Shown: positions 9,701 through 18,072, counted from the first letter of the stretch. The stretch is 47,805 nt of DNA from Actinomadura soli (GCF_005889715.1 NZ_VCKW01000032.1:1-47805); one strand, 5' to 3'. The notes: generated from the letters alone by a model not told the origin. Made by a program: numbers and translations.

Positions 9701-9739
9701 CGGATCGAGGCCCGCCTCAGACGCGGTCGGCGGCGATGA
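6734..9739 (+). CDS. AfsR/SARP-type regulator with STAND ATPase and TPR domains
   Basis: A large 1001-aa regulator. Residues 1-90 are an OmpR-like winged helix (MRFGVLGPLDV..., LIDDLWGDDLPANPSATLQARVSQLRRAL) and residues 97-245 a BTAD domain. A STAND/NB-ARC ATPase follows with Walker A GPGGVGKT at about 282, Walker B-like RMLLVLDNCEH, the sensor RVLATSREPIG and IPLALELAATR. From about residue 560 on there are TPR-like helical repeats. Such proteins switch on secondary-metabolism genes after nucleotide and ligand binding. The ATG at 6734 has only a GGTGGCGGT stretch before it. It is divergent from the imine reductase, its most likely target. Its 3' end overlaps the convergent methyltransferase gene by 23 bp. 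Confidence 0.9.
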   Translation: MRFGVLGPLDVRTGDGAPVRVADRKVRALLADLLAHAGRAVASGRLIDDLWGDDLPANPSATLQARVSQLRRALDDAEPGARALVEKSPPGYRLNARPGDAARFEELVAEARTSEGPATRAALLTDALSLWRGPAYADFADAPFTAPEIARLDELRLAAVEARAEARLELGDHEALAAELRGVVGEHPLRERLRASYMRALYGAGRPAEALTTYEDLRRRLGEDLGADPGPALSDLHLAILRRTLPASGNLPADVTPLVGRDAAADEVAGALAAARMVTLTGPGGVGKTRLAVAVARRVRERHPDGVWLVALDEGLKAGASADEVASFVAGVLGLRDDAGIAGGPAARLGEALRGKRMLLVLDNCEHVVEPVARLAAGLLRAAAEPRVLATSREPIGISGERLWSVPPLDVRDAAALFADRAGLAPGAAAETGQQAAIADICARLDGIPLALELAATRVRALGVEGLAARLDDRFGLLSSGARDAPARQRTLRALIDWSWEPLSEPERAVLRRLAAHPGGCTLDAAGEVCGAGVGVLASLVDRSLVVTGDGPRYRLLESIAAYGVERLREAGEYEAVRRAHAGYYTALAERADLCGPGQREALRTLRAESGNLRTALETAVEDGAADLALRLVNAMGWAWFRWGRPGEARRAFGRALAVPGGDPALTAVATTWHTGFAMLDGDGHDRDERCRQALAAYDEKDPWAEWFLGFVRGGFGDLDAIEELTARALEGFRADGDTWGEAAALATRAAQALSAGDLPGAGRDGERAMELFRTAGDRWGRLQATETLGVLAEVTGDYARAARLHESGLRDAEELGLWTEASGALSRLGRVALLTGDLDRADDLHERARRLAVRESHRRMENFADIGLALAARRRGRLDEAETILRRWLDWVRDIDGAPGMAFLLAELGFVAELRADADQALGLHAEGLAAARATGNPRAIALALEGTAGALSLAGRHDEAAAALDAASAARDAAGAPLPAAERGDVDRIEARLRRGRRR

Positions 9740-10571
9740 GGAGGTACTGGAAGCTGCCGCCCTTGTAGGCGTCCAGGAACGCCGCCTCGATGCCGGTGGC
9801 GAGCGTGGACTTGGCGCGCAGCTCCCAGTACGGGATCGTCGCGGAGGTGAGGTCCACCACGCTCACCGGGACGAGCCTGTTCGCCGACATCTCCTTGAAG
9901 TACGTGCTGCGCGGGTGGATGTCGCAGATGTAGTGCGCGTTGATCTCGCTCACGGCCCGCGACGGCAGCCCGTAGGCGTCGTTGTAGCAGCCGGTGATGC
10001 ACACGTACCGGCCGCCGCGCCGCAGCAGCCGGGCGTGCGCGGCGAACAGCAGGCCCAGCTCGACGTACATCGTGCTCTCGTTGTTCCAGATGGCCTGGAA
10101 CGCGCCGGGCTCGAAACCGGTGTCGAGCATGTTCTTGAAGTGGAAGCGCACCTTGCCGTCGACGCCCCGCCGCTCGGCCTGCGCGTTGGCGAACGCGACC
10201 TGGGACTCGGAGATCGACACGCCGTCCACCTGGCAGCCGAACCGCTCGTGGGCCATCAGGCTGGACCCGCCGCGCCCCGACCCCGCGTCCAGCAGCCGGT
10301 CGGACGGCTGGACGGCGCCGAGATGGCTCATCAGCAGGTCGGCCTGCGCGGTCTCCAGCCGGTGCAGCTCGGCGATCGTCCGCTCCTCGCGGGTCTCGGC
10401 CGGGCCGTCGAGGACGGTCCAGTCCACCGCGCCGATGCCGTAGTGGTGGTGGTAGATCCCGTCCACTTCGCCCAGGCGGAGGTTGACCGGGTTCTTCTCG
10501 GTGTTCCAGTAGTCGGCGACCGAGTGCTGGTAGAGGCTGTTGAGAACCGCGGTGCCCTGGGTGGAGCCCAT
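9717..10571 (-). CDS. geranyl diphosphate 2-C-methyltransferase (2-MIB biosynthesis)
   Basis: This 284-aa SAM-dependent methyltransferase methylates geranyl diphosphate at C2 to give 2-methyl-GPP. Motif I is LLDAGSGRGGSSLMAHERFGC. Other family marks are NPVNLRLGEVDGIYHHHYGIG near residue 28, VSISESQVAFANAQAE, IWNNESTMYVELG and ICDIHPRSTYFKEM. This pattern is that of actinobacterial GPP methyltransferases, not of other methyltransferases. The ATG at 10571 is preceded by AAAGGA 10 nt upstream. It lies 103 bp downstream of the 2-MIB synthase gene on the same strand, so the two form an operon. The product feeds the cyclase directly. Confidence 0.92.
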   Translation of the reverse strand: MGSTQGTAVLNSLYQHSVADYWNTEKNPVNLRLGEVDGIYHHHYGIGAVDWTVLDGPAETREERTIAELHRLETAQADLLMSHLGAVQPSDRLLDAGSGRGGSSLMAHERFGCQVDGVSISESQVAFANAQAERRGVDGKVRFHFKNMLDTGFEPGAFQAIWNNESTMYVELGLLFAAHARLLRRGGRYVCITGCYNDAYGLPSRAVSEINAHYICDIHPRSTYFKEMSANRLVPVSVVDLTSATIPYWELRAKSTLATGIEAAFLDAYKGGSFQYLLIAADRV

Positions 10572-10623
10572 ATCCGATGATCCTTTCTCGACGGGGATGC
10601 GTGGTCGGGTCATTCGGCCGATG

Positions 10624-10657
10624 GGGGTCGTCCGGCCGGTGGGGATCGTCCGGCCGG
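10624..10657. repeat. two tandem GC-rich repeats in the mib intergenic gap
   Basis: GGGGTCGTCCGGCCGG (10624-10639) and GGGGATCGTCCGGCCGG (10641-10657) are near-identical neighbours differing by one inserted base. Each contains the self-complementary CCGGCCGG. They sit between the cyclase and methyltransferase genes and could shape the mRNA or protect its ends; the role is unknown. Confidence 0.5.
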
Positions 10658-10674
10658 CCGGGCCGGTCGGGTGG

Positions 10675-11886
10675 TCACTTGTAGCGGCCGGTGGATCCGT
10701 GCCATTCGAAGCCGCCCGCCATCCAGCCCTGCACACCGAGCAGGAACCGCTGGAGCTCGGGGGACGGGACCGCGGCCAGCTCCTTCTGGCTCGCCTCGAA
10801 CCCCCGGACGAAGTGGTTGTGCATCTCGACGGCGGTCTCGACGGCCTCGCGCAGCGGGCAGCCCTCCTCCTCGGCGATCAGCAGGACGACGTTGCAGTCG
10901 GGCAGGTCGTCGGCCGCCTCCCGCTCCGCGGAGTGCAGGTCGTTGACGATGACGGAGGCGGTGCCGGCCTGCATCACCGCGCGGTGGACGCGCGGCTCGG
11001 AGAAGAGGTTCGCGTCGAGCTGGTAGCCGCCGACGATGTCGATCAGCGTCATCGACGTGTAGAAGCTGTCGTGCTGGCGCGCGGCGAGGTACCGCCACAC
11101 CGGCGGCAGCTCGCCCAGGTGCCGCCAGGCCGCGTAGGCGGTCCAGCTCACGTACATCTGGAACGTGATGCCGCAGATCCGCATGACCTGGGACGGCCCG
11201 GCGAGCCGCCGCAGGTGCTGGGCGGCCGAGCGGATCGCGACCAGCACGGGGTCGGCGCGCAGCGCCTCTTCGAGCCGGTCGGTGTACTTGCCCGCGCCGG
11301 GCGGCGGGTCCATCGCGGACATCACCAGCGCCAGCCGGGGCGGGAGCTTGGTCGGGGTGGCGCCGAGGTCGCTCTCGTCGGCGTAGTAGTCGTCGGAGGC
11401 CCACCACGCGGCGTTCATCTTGGCCGCGAACAGCAGCGGGTCGACGTCGTCGGTCTCGGGGTGGGCGAGGACGGCGAGGCGCCCGAAGCCGGTGTCGCGG
11501 AACTTGTCGAGCTGGTCGGCGTAGATGCCGACCTCCTCCGCCCACGCGACGAGGCGGTCGTTGACCTCGCAGGCGAGGTCGTCGTCGACGCGCGCCGTCA
11601 GCGGGCAGTAGAGCGGGGGGAAGGAGCCGTCGCCCCATTCCCGTTCCGCGTACCCGGGCGAGAAATGGCCGCCCTTGCGCCTCGGACTCGGAAGGCGGGA
11701 CGCGGGCGGCACCACGTCCTGCGCGGGCGGGACCGCTTCGGCCGCGGACGGAACCGCCTCCGGTAGGGGCGGGACGGTCGTCGTGGGCTCGGCGGCCAGC
11801 GCGTTCGGGATGCGCGCCGCCGACGTCCCGAGTCCGGTCGGGCCGGTCAGGAGCCGGTTCACCCTCTCCGCCAGCAGTTCGTCCAT
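10675..11886 (-). CDS. 2-methylisoborneol synthase (class I terpene cyclase)
   Basis: The 403-aa protein cyclises 2-methyl-GPP to 2-methylisoborneol. The N-terminal 70 residues are a disordered Pro/Ala-rich segment, as in known 2-MIB synthases. The catalytic domain shows CPLTARVDDDLACEVNDRLVAW, an Asp-rich metal site ASDDYYADE, and the NSE site NDLHSAEREAAD, which binds the Mg2+-diphosphate cluster. Known 2-MIB synthases have a DDxxxED-like first motif, so DDYYADE is a small variant. QHDSFYTSMTLIDIVGGYQL and NHFVRGFEASQKEL also fit. The ATG at 11886 has GGAG upstream. The cyclic-nucleotide-binding gene that heads many Streptomyces mib operons is absent; an EamA transporter lies upstream instead. 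Confidence 0.92.
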   Translation of the reverse strand: MDELLAERVNRLLTGPTGLGTSAARIPNALAAEPTTTVPPLPEAVPSAAEAVPPAQDVVPPASRLPSPRRKGGHFSPGYAEREWGDGSFPPLYCPLTARVDDDLACEVNDRLVAWAEEVGIYADQLDKFRDTGFGRLAVLAHPETDDVDPLLFAAKMNAAWWASDDYYADESDLGATPTKLPPRLALVMSAMDPPPGAGKYTDRLEEALRADPVLVAIRSAAQHLRRLAGPSQVMRICGITFQMYVSWTAYAAWRHLGELPPVWRYLAARQHDSFYTSMTLIDIVGGYQLDANLFSEPRVHRAVMQAGTASVIVNDLHSAEREAADDLPDCNVVLLIAEEEGCPLREAVETAVEMHNHFVRGFEASQKELAAVPSPELQRFLLGVQGWMAGGFEWHGSTGRYK

Positions 11887-12047
11887 GGTCGGTCTCCTCG
11901 CTGATCAAAGGTGTGGTCGCGGGTCCCTCCGGAGAGCCGTGCGGCTCCGGGGAACAGTTACTCACAGCTTTGCTCCTGCTACAACCGGCTATGACCTTGC
12001 CTCACGGTGACAGGATGTAACCGCCGTCCGCGCGGCGGGATCCGCCG

Positions 12048-12887
12048 TCATACGGGCACGGTCAGGAGCAGGACGGCGGCCCCGGCGCCCACGAGCCCGG
12101 CCGCCTGCGCGGCCGACAGCCGTTCGCGGAGCGCGGTGACGCCGAGCAGGACGGGCACGACCGGATACAGCGACGACAGGACGACCGCGACGACGACGAG
12201 CTGTTCCCGGGTGGCCAGCAGGTAGCAGACGAGCGCCGCCGCCGCGAGGCCCCCGTTCGCCGCCGACCAGAACGCGAGCCTTCCGGTGGGGAGGCGGAAT
12301 CCGGGCGTCCACAGCAGGGGCGCGATCGTGAGGACGGCCGCGACGCGTCCCGCCGCGACCGGCCAGATCCCCGCGCCGTCGCCCGCCTGGGCGAGGGCCA
12401 GGTACTGGATCCCGATCCCGGCGCCCGCGACGAGCCCGTCGCCGATCGCCGCGCGCACCCTGCCGTGCTCGTCCGAGTTCGACCGGGACACCAGCCACAG
12501 CGCGGGCAGCACCACCGCGATGCCGGCCCACGCGGGCGGCGACGGACGGTCGCCCAGCAGCGCGACGCCGACCACGACGGGCAGCGCCACCCCGCCGACC
12601 GCGCTGACCGGGACGACCACGCTCATGTCGCCGCGCCCGATGCCCCGGTAGAGGAACACCATCGCGAGGCCCGTCCCGACGCCTGACAGGGCGCCCCAGC
12701 CGAGGGACGTCGCGTCCATCCCGTCCACGGGGACGCACAGCGCGGCGGCGACGGCGCACGCGAGTCCGCCCGCCTGCCCGAGCAGCGCCACCGCCCTGAA
12801 GTCCGCGCGGCGCGACAGCAGACCGCCCGCCACGTCGGCGACGCCGTAGGCGAGCGCCGAAGCCAAGGCCAGGAGGACGCCCGTCAC
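12048..12887 (-). CDS. EamA/DMT-family transporter
   Basis: This 279-aa integral membrane protein has about ten hydrophobic segments in two five-helix EamA repeats. It starts VTGVLLALASALAYGVADVAGGLL and ends RLSAAQAAGLVGAGAAVLLLTVPV. LYRGIGRGDMSVVVPVSAVGGVALPVVVG is typical of the drug/metabolite transporter superfamily. The GTG at 12887 overlaps the stop of the upstream marR gene in a 4-bp GTGA junction, so the two are translationally coupled. It is probably an exporter induced by the ligand of that MarR protein. It could co-transcribe with the mib genes, but 161 bp separate it from the cyclase start. Confidence 0.88.
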   Translation of the reverse strand: MTGVLLALASALAYGVADVAGGLLSRRADFRAVALLGQAGGLACAVAAALCVPVDGMDATSLGWGALSGVGTGLAMVFLYRGIGRGDMSVVVPVSAVGGVALPVVVGVALLGDRPSPPAWAGIAVVLPALWLVSRSNSDEHGRVRAAIGDGLVAGAGIGIQYLALAQAGDGAGIWPVAAGRVAAVLTIAPLLWTPGFRLPTGRLAFWSAANGGLAAAALVCYLLATREQLVVVAVVLSSLYPVVPVLLGVTALRERLSAAQAAGLVGAGAAVLLLTVPV

Positions 12888-13408
12888 ACGCCCCCCGCCG
12901 CGTCGCGTTCGGCCTGGCCGACCGGGCACACCGCGCCGCTGACGCAGCACCGCCGGTCGCACAGGCGGCACATCACCTCCGCGTCGCCGATCTCCGCGTA
13001 CAGGCGGGCCAGGAGCCTTCCCAGCAGGACGCCGAACGTCTCGCGCTCGTCGTCGTCCAGGACGTCGAGCACGCCCGCCAGGGGCGCGCCGCGCGCGTCC
13101 AGCATGTCGCGGACCGCGTCCTCGCCCGCCGGGGTGAGCCGCACGCCGACGGCGCGGCCCTCCCCGCGACGCCGCCGCGCGAGGCCGGCGGCCTCCAGGC
13201 CGTCGACCATCCGCGCGGCGGCGGACTGCGTGAGCCTGACGCGGCGCCCCAGCTCGGTGACGCCGAGGTCCGGCGCGTCCGCCAGGACGATCAAGGCGGC
13301 GGCGCCGCTCGCGCTCACCCGCCCGGCCCCGGTGGCCCCGGCCAGGACGAGATCGGTCACCGCCAGCGAGGCGGCGCCGAGAAGGTTCGCCAGCCGTTGT
13401 TCATGCAT
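12884..13408 (-). CDS. MarR-family regulator with Cys-rich C-terminus
   Basis: The 174-aa protein carries a MarR winged helix at about residues 35-105 (LGVTELGRRVRLTQSAAARMVDGLEAAGLARRRR, then wing GRAVGVRLTPAGEDAV). The last 30 residues hold CRLCDRRCCVSGAVCP, with Cys at 147, 150, 154, 155 and 161. This could bind a metal or form redox disulfides, suggesting a metal or thiol/oxidant sensor. The ATG at 13408 lies inside a doubled palindrome, so the gene is almost certainly autorepressed. GGAGG at 13424-13428 is 15 nt away, farther than ideal. Two other ATGs inside the palindrome open only very short frames. It is coupled to the downstream EamA transporter. Confidence 0.88.
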   Translation of the reverse strand: MHEQRLANLLGAASLAVTDLVLAGATGAGRVSASGAAALIVLADAPDLGVTELGRRVRLTQSAAARMVDGLEAAGLARRRRGEGRAVGVRLTPAGEDAVRDMLDARGAPLAGVLDVLDDDERETFGVLLGRLLARLYAEIGDAEVMCRLCDRRCCVSGAVCPVGQAERDAAGGV

Positions 13409-13421
13409 GACTCATGCATGA
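13401..13421. promoter_or_regulatory. doubled palindromic MarR operator over the marR start
   Basis: TCATGCATGA occurs at 13401-13410 and again at 13412-13421. Each copy is a perfect 10-bp palindrome and together they form a symmetric 21-bp site. It covers the marR start codon and lies 54 bp upstream of selA. Symmetry and position indicate the regulator's operator; the same site could also affect selA transcription. Confidence 0.75.
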
Positions 13422-13474
13422 TACCTCCGTGGGATGCTTGCCGGGTAGCGCGCGGAGAACCCGGAGGTCGCCCG

Positions 13475-14785
13475 ATGGATCGTGAAGCCCTGCCCGCCGA
13501 CGGGCGCCGCCGGATCGCCCGCACCGACGTGCTGCTCGCCGATCCGCGGCTCGCCGAGGCGGCGGGACGGATCGGCCGCGGCGTCGTGAAGGCGGCCGTC
13601 GTCGCGGCGCAGCGGCGGGCCAGGGCGGGGGAGATCCCGCCGGACGCGGTCGCCGACGCGGCGGTGGAGGCGCTGCCGCCGACCGCGTCCGGGCTCCGTC
13701 CCGTGATCAACGCGACCGGCGTCCTGCTGCACACCAACCTCGGCCGGGCCCCGCTGTCGGCCGCCGCGCGGGACGCCGTCGCGGTGGCGTCCGGCGCCAC
13801 CGACGTCGAGCTCGACCTGGAGACCGGCCGCCGGGCGCGGCGCGGCCGGTCGGCGCTGGCCGCCCTGCTGGAGCGGGTGCCGCGCGCGGAGGCGGCGCAC
13901 GTCGTCAACAACGGCGCGGCGGCGCTCGTGCTGGCCGCGACCGCGCTCGCCGCCGGCCGCGAGATCGTGATCAGCCGCGGCGAGATGGTGGAGATCGGGG
14001 ACGGCTTCCGCATCCCCGAGCTGCTCGCCGCGACCGGCGCGCGGCTGCGCGAGGTCGGCACCACCAACCGGACCTCGCCGGACGACTACGCGGCGGCGGT
14101 CGGCGCCGAGACGGGCTTCATCCTCAAGGTCCACCCGTCGAACTTCCGCATGACGGGCTTCACCCGCGGCGCGGACGTCGCCGAGCTGACCGGCCTCGGC
14201 GTCCCGGTCGTCGCCGACATCGGCTCCGGCCTCCTCACCCCCGAGCCGCTCCTGCCGGACGAGCCCGACGCCGCGTCCATGCTCAAGGCCGGGGCGCACC
14301 TCGTCACGGCCAGCGGCGACAAGCTGCTCGGCGGGCCGCAGTGCGGGATCGTCCTCGGCGGCGAGGACCTGGTGCGGCGGCTCGCCCGGCATCCGCTGGC
14401 CCGCGCGCTGCGGGTCGGCAAGATGACGCTCGCCGCGCTGGAGGCGACCGTCCGCGGCCCGCGCACTCCGACCGAGGAGGCCCTGCACGCGGACGTCGAA
14501 GAGCTGCGCGAGCGCGCCGGACGCCTGGCCGCCCGGCTCCGGGACGCCGGGCTGGACGCGCGGGCCGTCGAGAGCGAGGCGGCGGTCGGCGGCGGCGGCG
14601 CGCCCGGCGTCGTCCTGGCGAGCGCGGCCGTGTCGCTGCCCGAGCCGTGCGCGCCCCGGCTGCGGCGGGGCGCGCCCGCCGTGATGGGACGGGTCGAGGA
14701 CGGCCGCTGCCTCCTCGACCTCCGCTCCGTGCCGCCGGACCAGGACGGCGACCTCGCCGAAGCCGTCCAGCGGCTCACCCGGTAG
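13475..14785 (+). CDS. selA: L-seryl-tRNA(Sec) selenium transferase
   Basis: SelA is a PLP enzyme that converts Ser-tRNA(Sec) to Sec-tRNA(Sec) using selenophosphate. The 436-aa protein shows the family N-terminus (ADPRLAEAAGRIGRGVVKAAV), the signature VINATGVLLHTNLGRAPLS, AAHVVNNGAAALVL, ISRGEMVEIGDGFRIPE, VGTTNRTSPDDY and the PLP-lysine in TASGDKLLGGPQCG (Lys283). It is full length. The ATG at 13475 has GGAGG 7 nt upstream. It converges with the selenocysteine-containing formate dehydrogenase, 35 bp apart. The other genes of the pathway (selB, selC, selD) are not in this window. Confidence 0.95.
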   Translation: MDREALPADGRRRIARTDVLLADPRLAEAAGRIGRGVVKAAVVAAQRRARAGEIPPDAVADAAVEALPPTASGLRPVINATGVLLHTNLGRAPLSAAARDAVAVASGATDVELDLETGRRARRGRSALAALLERVPRAEAAHVVNNGAAALVLAATALAAGREIVISRGEMVEIGDGFRIPELLAATGARLREVGTTNRTSPDDYAAAVGAETGFILKVHPSNFRMTGFTRGADVAELTGLGVPVVADIGSGLLTPEPLLPDEPDAASMLKAGAHLVTASGDKLLGGPQCGIVLGGEDLVRRLARHPLARALRVGKMTLAALEATVRGPRTPTEEALHADVEELRERAGRLAARLRDAGLDARAVESEAAVGGGGAPGVVLASAAVSLPEPCAPRLRRGAPAVMGRVEDGRCLLDLRSVPPDQDGDLAEAVQRLTR

Positions 14786-14810
14786 ACGGCCGGATCGCCC
14801 GTCGGCCGTC
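14785..14810. terminator. bidirectional terminator-like hairpin between selA and fdhA
   Basis: GACGGCCG (14785-14792) pairs perfectly with CGGCCGTC (14803-14810) around a 10-nt loop in the gap between the two convergent stop codons. There is no T tract, as is common in actinomycetes. Confidence 0.5.
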
Positions 14811-14820
14811 GCGCCGGCCG

Positions 14821-17800
14821 CTAGATCCCGGTGCCCGTCCGGTCGGTGATCCCGGCCCGGTCGCGGTACTCGCGGACGAGCGCCGCGGCGGCGGGCCCGC
14901 GCGGGCGCCGCCCCGGCCGGATGTCGCACGAGAGGGCCTTCGCCTCCTGGATGTGGGTGTTCGGGTCCAGCGAGAGGTGCAGCAGCTCGTTCGCGGCGTC
15001 GCCCCGGCTGTAGCCGTTCGGGCCCCAGTGGTAGGGCAGGCCGATCTGGTGCAGCGTCCGGCCGTCCACGGTGAGGGGCGGCATCCGCCCGGTCACCAGC
15101 ACCCGCGCCTCGACGACGGCGCGCGGGCTGACGATCGTCGCCCAGCCGCCGTGCTCCAGGCTCCGCATCGCCGCCAGCTCCGGCGACACCTCGCAGAAGA
15201 ACTCCGGTTGCAGCTCCGCCAGGTACGGCTGCCACCGCGACATGCCGCCCGCCGTGTGGTGCTCGGTGAGCCGGTAGGTCGTCGCGACGAACGGGTACAC
15301 CTCCGCGCCCGGCTCGCCGTCGCTCGGCCCGTACCGGTTGTCGGGATGCGGCGCGAGCAGGTGCCGGACGGGGTTGCGCTGCTGCCCGTACAGCGGGTTC
15401 GAGAACGGCGACTCCTGCGGCTCGTAGTGCGCGGGGAGCGGGCCGTCGGTCAGCCCGGCCGGGACGTAGAGCCACGCCTTGCCGTCCGCCTGCATGATGA
15501 ACGGGTCGTCGCCGGCGAGCGCGTCCGGGCCCGCCGCGTCCTTCGGCGGGCGGTGGCCGGGCGGCCGGTCGGGGATGAAGTCGGGCACGTCATGGCCCGT
15601 CCACGTGCCCTGGTCGGCGTCCCACCAGACGAGGGCCTTGCGTTCGCTCCACGGGTTGCCGTCCGGGTCGGCGGACGCGCGGTTGTAGATGATGCGGCGG
15701 TTCGCGGGCCACGCCCAGCCCCACTCGGGCGCCACCCAGTGCTGTTCCCGGCCGGGCTTGCGGCGGGCGGGCTGGTTGACGCCGTCCGCGTAGCAGCCGC
15801 AGTAGATCCAGCAGCCGCACCTGGTGGACCCGTCGTCCTTGAGCTGCGTGTACGCCGACAGCGGGTTCCCTTCGCCGTCGAACCCGTTGATCTCGGCCAG
15901 CACCGCCTCGGCGTCCGGCTCCTCCAGCGGGCCCTCGGTCGGGTAGTCCCAGGTCAGGTCGAGCACGGGACGGTCCATCTCGTCGGACGACCCGGCCAGC
16001 TTCGCCCGGATGATCCGGCCCAGGTGGTACATGAACCACAGATCGCTGCGCGCGTCCCCGGCGGGCTCCACGGCCTTGTGGTGCCACTGCAGCATCCGCT
16101 GCGTGTTGGTGAAGCTGCCGTCCTTCTCGGTGTGCGCGGCGGCGGGCAGGAAGAACACCTCCGTGCCGATGTCCTCGGTGCGCATCTCGCCCGTCTCGAT
16201 CTCCGGGCCGTCCTTCCACCACGTCGCCGACTCGATCAGCGAGAAGTCGCGGACGACGAGCCAGTCCAGGTTCGCCATCCCCAGCCGCTGGATCTTGGCG
16301 TTGGCCGACCCGACGGCCGGGTTCTCGCCCATCAGGAAGTAGCCCTTGCACACCCCGTTGATCTGCGCCATCGCCGTCTCGTACGTGCTGTGCGAGCCGG
16401 TCAGCCGCGGCAGGTAGTCGAAGCAGTAGTCGTTGTCCTCCGTCGCCGCGTCTCCCCAGTACGACTTGAGCAGGCTGACCATGTACGCGCGCATGTTGCC
16501 CCAGAACCCTTTGCGCGCCGACTCCGCCTGTACGAACGTGTCCAGATCCTCGTTGGTGTGCGCGTGCGGCATCGGGATGTAGCCGGGCAGCAGGTTGAAC
16601 AGAGTCGGGATGTCCGTCGAGCCCTGGATGGACGCGTGGCCGCGCAGCGCCAGGATCCCGCCGCCCGGACGGCCGATGTTGCCGAGCAGCGCCTGCAGGA
16701 TCGCGGCCGTCCGGATGTACTGGACGCCGACCGTGTGCTGCGTCCAGCCGACGGCGTAGGCGAACGCGGTCGTCCGGTCCCGGCCGGAGTTCTCCGTGAC
16801 CGTTTCGCAGACCTTCAGGAACTGGTCCTGCGGGACACCGCAGATCCGCTCCACCATTTCCGGCGTGTAGCGCGCGAAATGCCGCTTGAGCACCTGGAAG
16901 ACGCAGTTCGGATGCTCCAGGTCAGGGTCGCGCTGCGGGTCGCCCTCGCCGATCGCCGCTCCGCCGGATCCGTGCGCCTCACCGCGCCCCGCCTCCGACA
17001 CGGACCCGGCGCGCTCGTCCCACTGCATGTCCCGCTCCCCGGCCGCCGACTGGGCGTTCATCCCCGCGTACTGCCACGTCGTGTGGTCGTAGCTGCGGGT
17101 GTCCGGGTCCAGGCCGGAGAACACGCCGTCCAGGTCTTCGGTGTCGCGGAACTCGTCCGACACGATCACCGGCGCGTTCGTGTACGAGACGACGTATTCA
17201 CGGAAGTACTTCTCGTTCTGCAGGACGTAGTTGACGATCCCGCCGAGGAACGCGATGTCGCTACCGGCCCGTAGCGGGATGTGCGCGTCCGCGAGCGCGC
17301 TCGTCCGTGTGAACCGCGGGTCGACATGGATGAGCTTCGCCCCGCGCGCCTTCGCCTCCATCACCCACTGGAACCCGACCGGATGGCACTCGGCCATGTT
17401 CGAGCCCTGGATGACGATGCAGTCCGCGTTCTGCAGGTCCTGCTGGAAGGTGGTCGCGCCGCCGCGTCCGAACGAGGTTCCCAGACCGGGAACGGTGGAG
17501 GAGTGTCAAACCCGCGCCTGATTCTCGATCTGCACCGCGCCGAGCGCGGTGAACAGCTTCTTGATCAGGTAGTTCTCCTCGTTGTCGAGGGTGGCGCCGC
17601 CGAGGCTCGCGAGGCCGAGCGTCCGGCGCACCGGGACGCCCCCGTCCTCCCACTGCCAGCCGTGCCGGCGCGCCTCGATCACCCGGTCCGCGATCATCTC
17701 CATCGCGGTGCCGAGGTCGAGCCGCTCCCAGCCGGTGCCGTGCGGCCGCCGGTACAGCACCCCGTACTCGCGGGCCGACCCGGTGGTCAGCTGGAGGCTG

Positions 17801-18072
17801 GCCGAGCCCTTCGGGCACAGCCGCCCCCGGCTGACCGGCGAGTCCGGGTCGCCCTCGATCTGGGTGACCTTGCCGTCCTGGACGTACACGTCCTGCCCGC
17901 AGCCGACCGCGCAGTACGGGCAGACGGACTTCACGACCTGGTCGGCCGCGCTCACCCGCGCCTCGATCCGCCCGGTTCCCGCGCTCTTCGCCGCGGTCCC
18001 ACGCCCGAGCGGGTCGTCGCCGGTGAGCTGGCGGTAGACGGGCCATGACCCGATCCAAGTGCGAACGCCCAC
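14821..18072 (-). CDS. fdhA: selenocysteine-containing formate dehydrogenase, catalytic alpha subunit
   Basis: Molybdopterin-dependent formate dehydrogenase, 1083 aa if the in-frame TGA at 17508-17506 is read as selenocysteine (residue 189). Before the TGA: VRTWIGSWPVYRQLTG, a 4Fe-4S site with Cys51, 54, 58 and 86 (VCPYCAVGC ... GRLCPKG), and ASLGGATLDNEENYLIKKLFTALGAVQIENQARV. After it the same frame continues HSSTVPGLGTSFGRGGATTF, then MAECHPVGFQWVMEAKARGAK, the typical active-site context. GGGILALRGHASIQGSTDIP and a C-terminal molydopterin-binding domain complete it. The GTG at 18072 is chosen for GAGGGG 9 nt upstream. It oxidises formate to CO2. No FeS or membrane partner subunit is adjacent. 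Automatic callers will split it at the TGA. Confidence 0.93.
17477..17493 (-). promoter_or_regulatory. bacterial SECIS hairpin in the fdhA mRNA
   Basis: Twelve nucleotides after the UGA the message reads GTTCCC-GGTCT-GGGAAC, a perfect 6-bp stem (17493-17488 with 17482-17477) capped by GGUCU. The E. coli fdhF SECIS has the same GGUCU apex and an 11-nt distance. SelB should bind here and direct Sec insertion at the UGA. Confidence 0.85.

Noticed and set aside
14341..17274. Long plus-strand open frame opposite fdhA
   Set aside because: Antisense shadow; the minus strand carries a clear molybdopterin oxidoreductase.
17506..17508. Premature stop making fdhA a pseudogene
   Set aside because: The TGA is at the active-site selenocysteine position, the frame is intact on both sides and a SECIS hairpin follows at the right distance.
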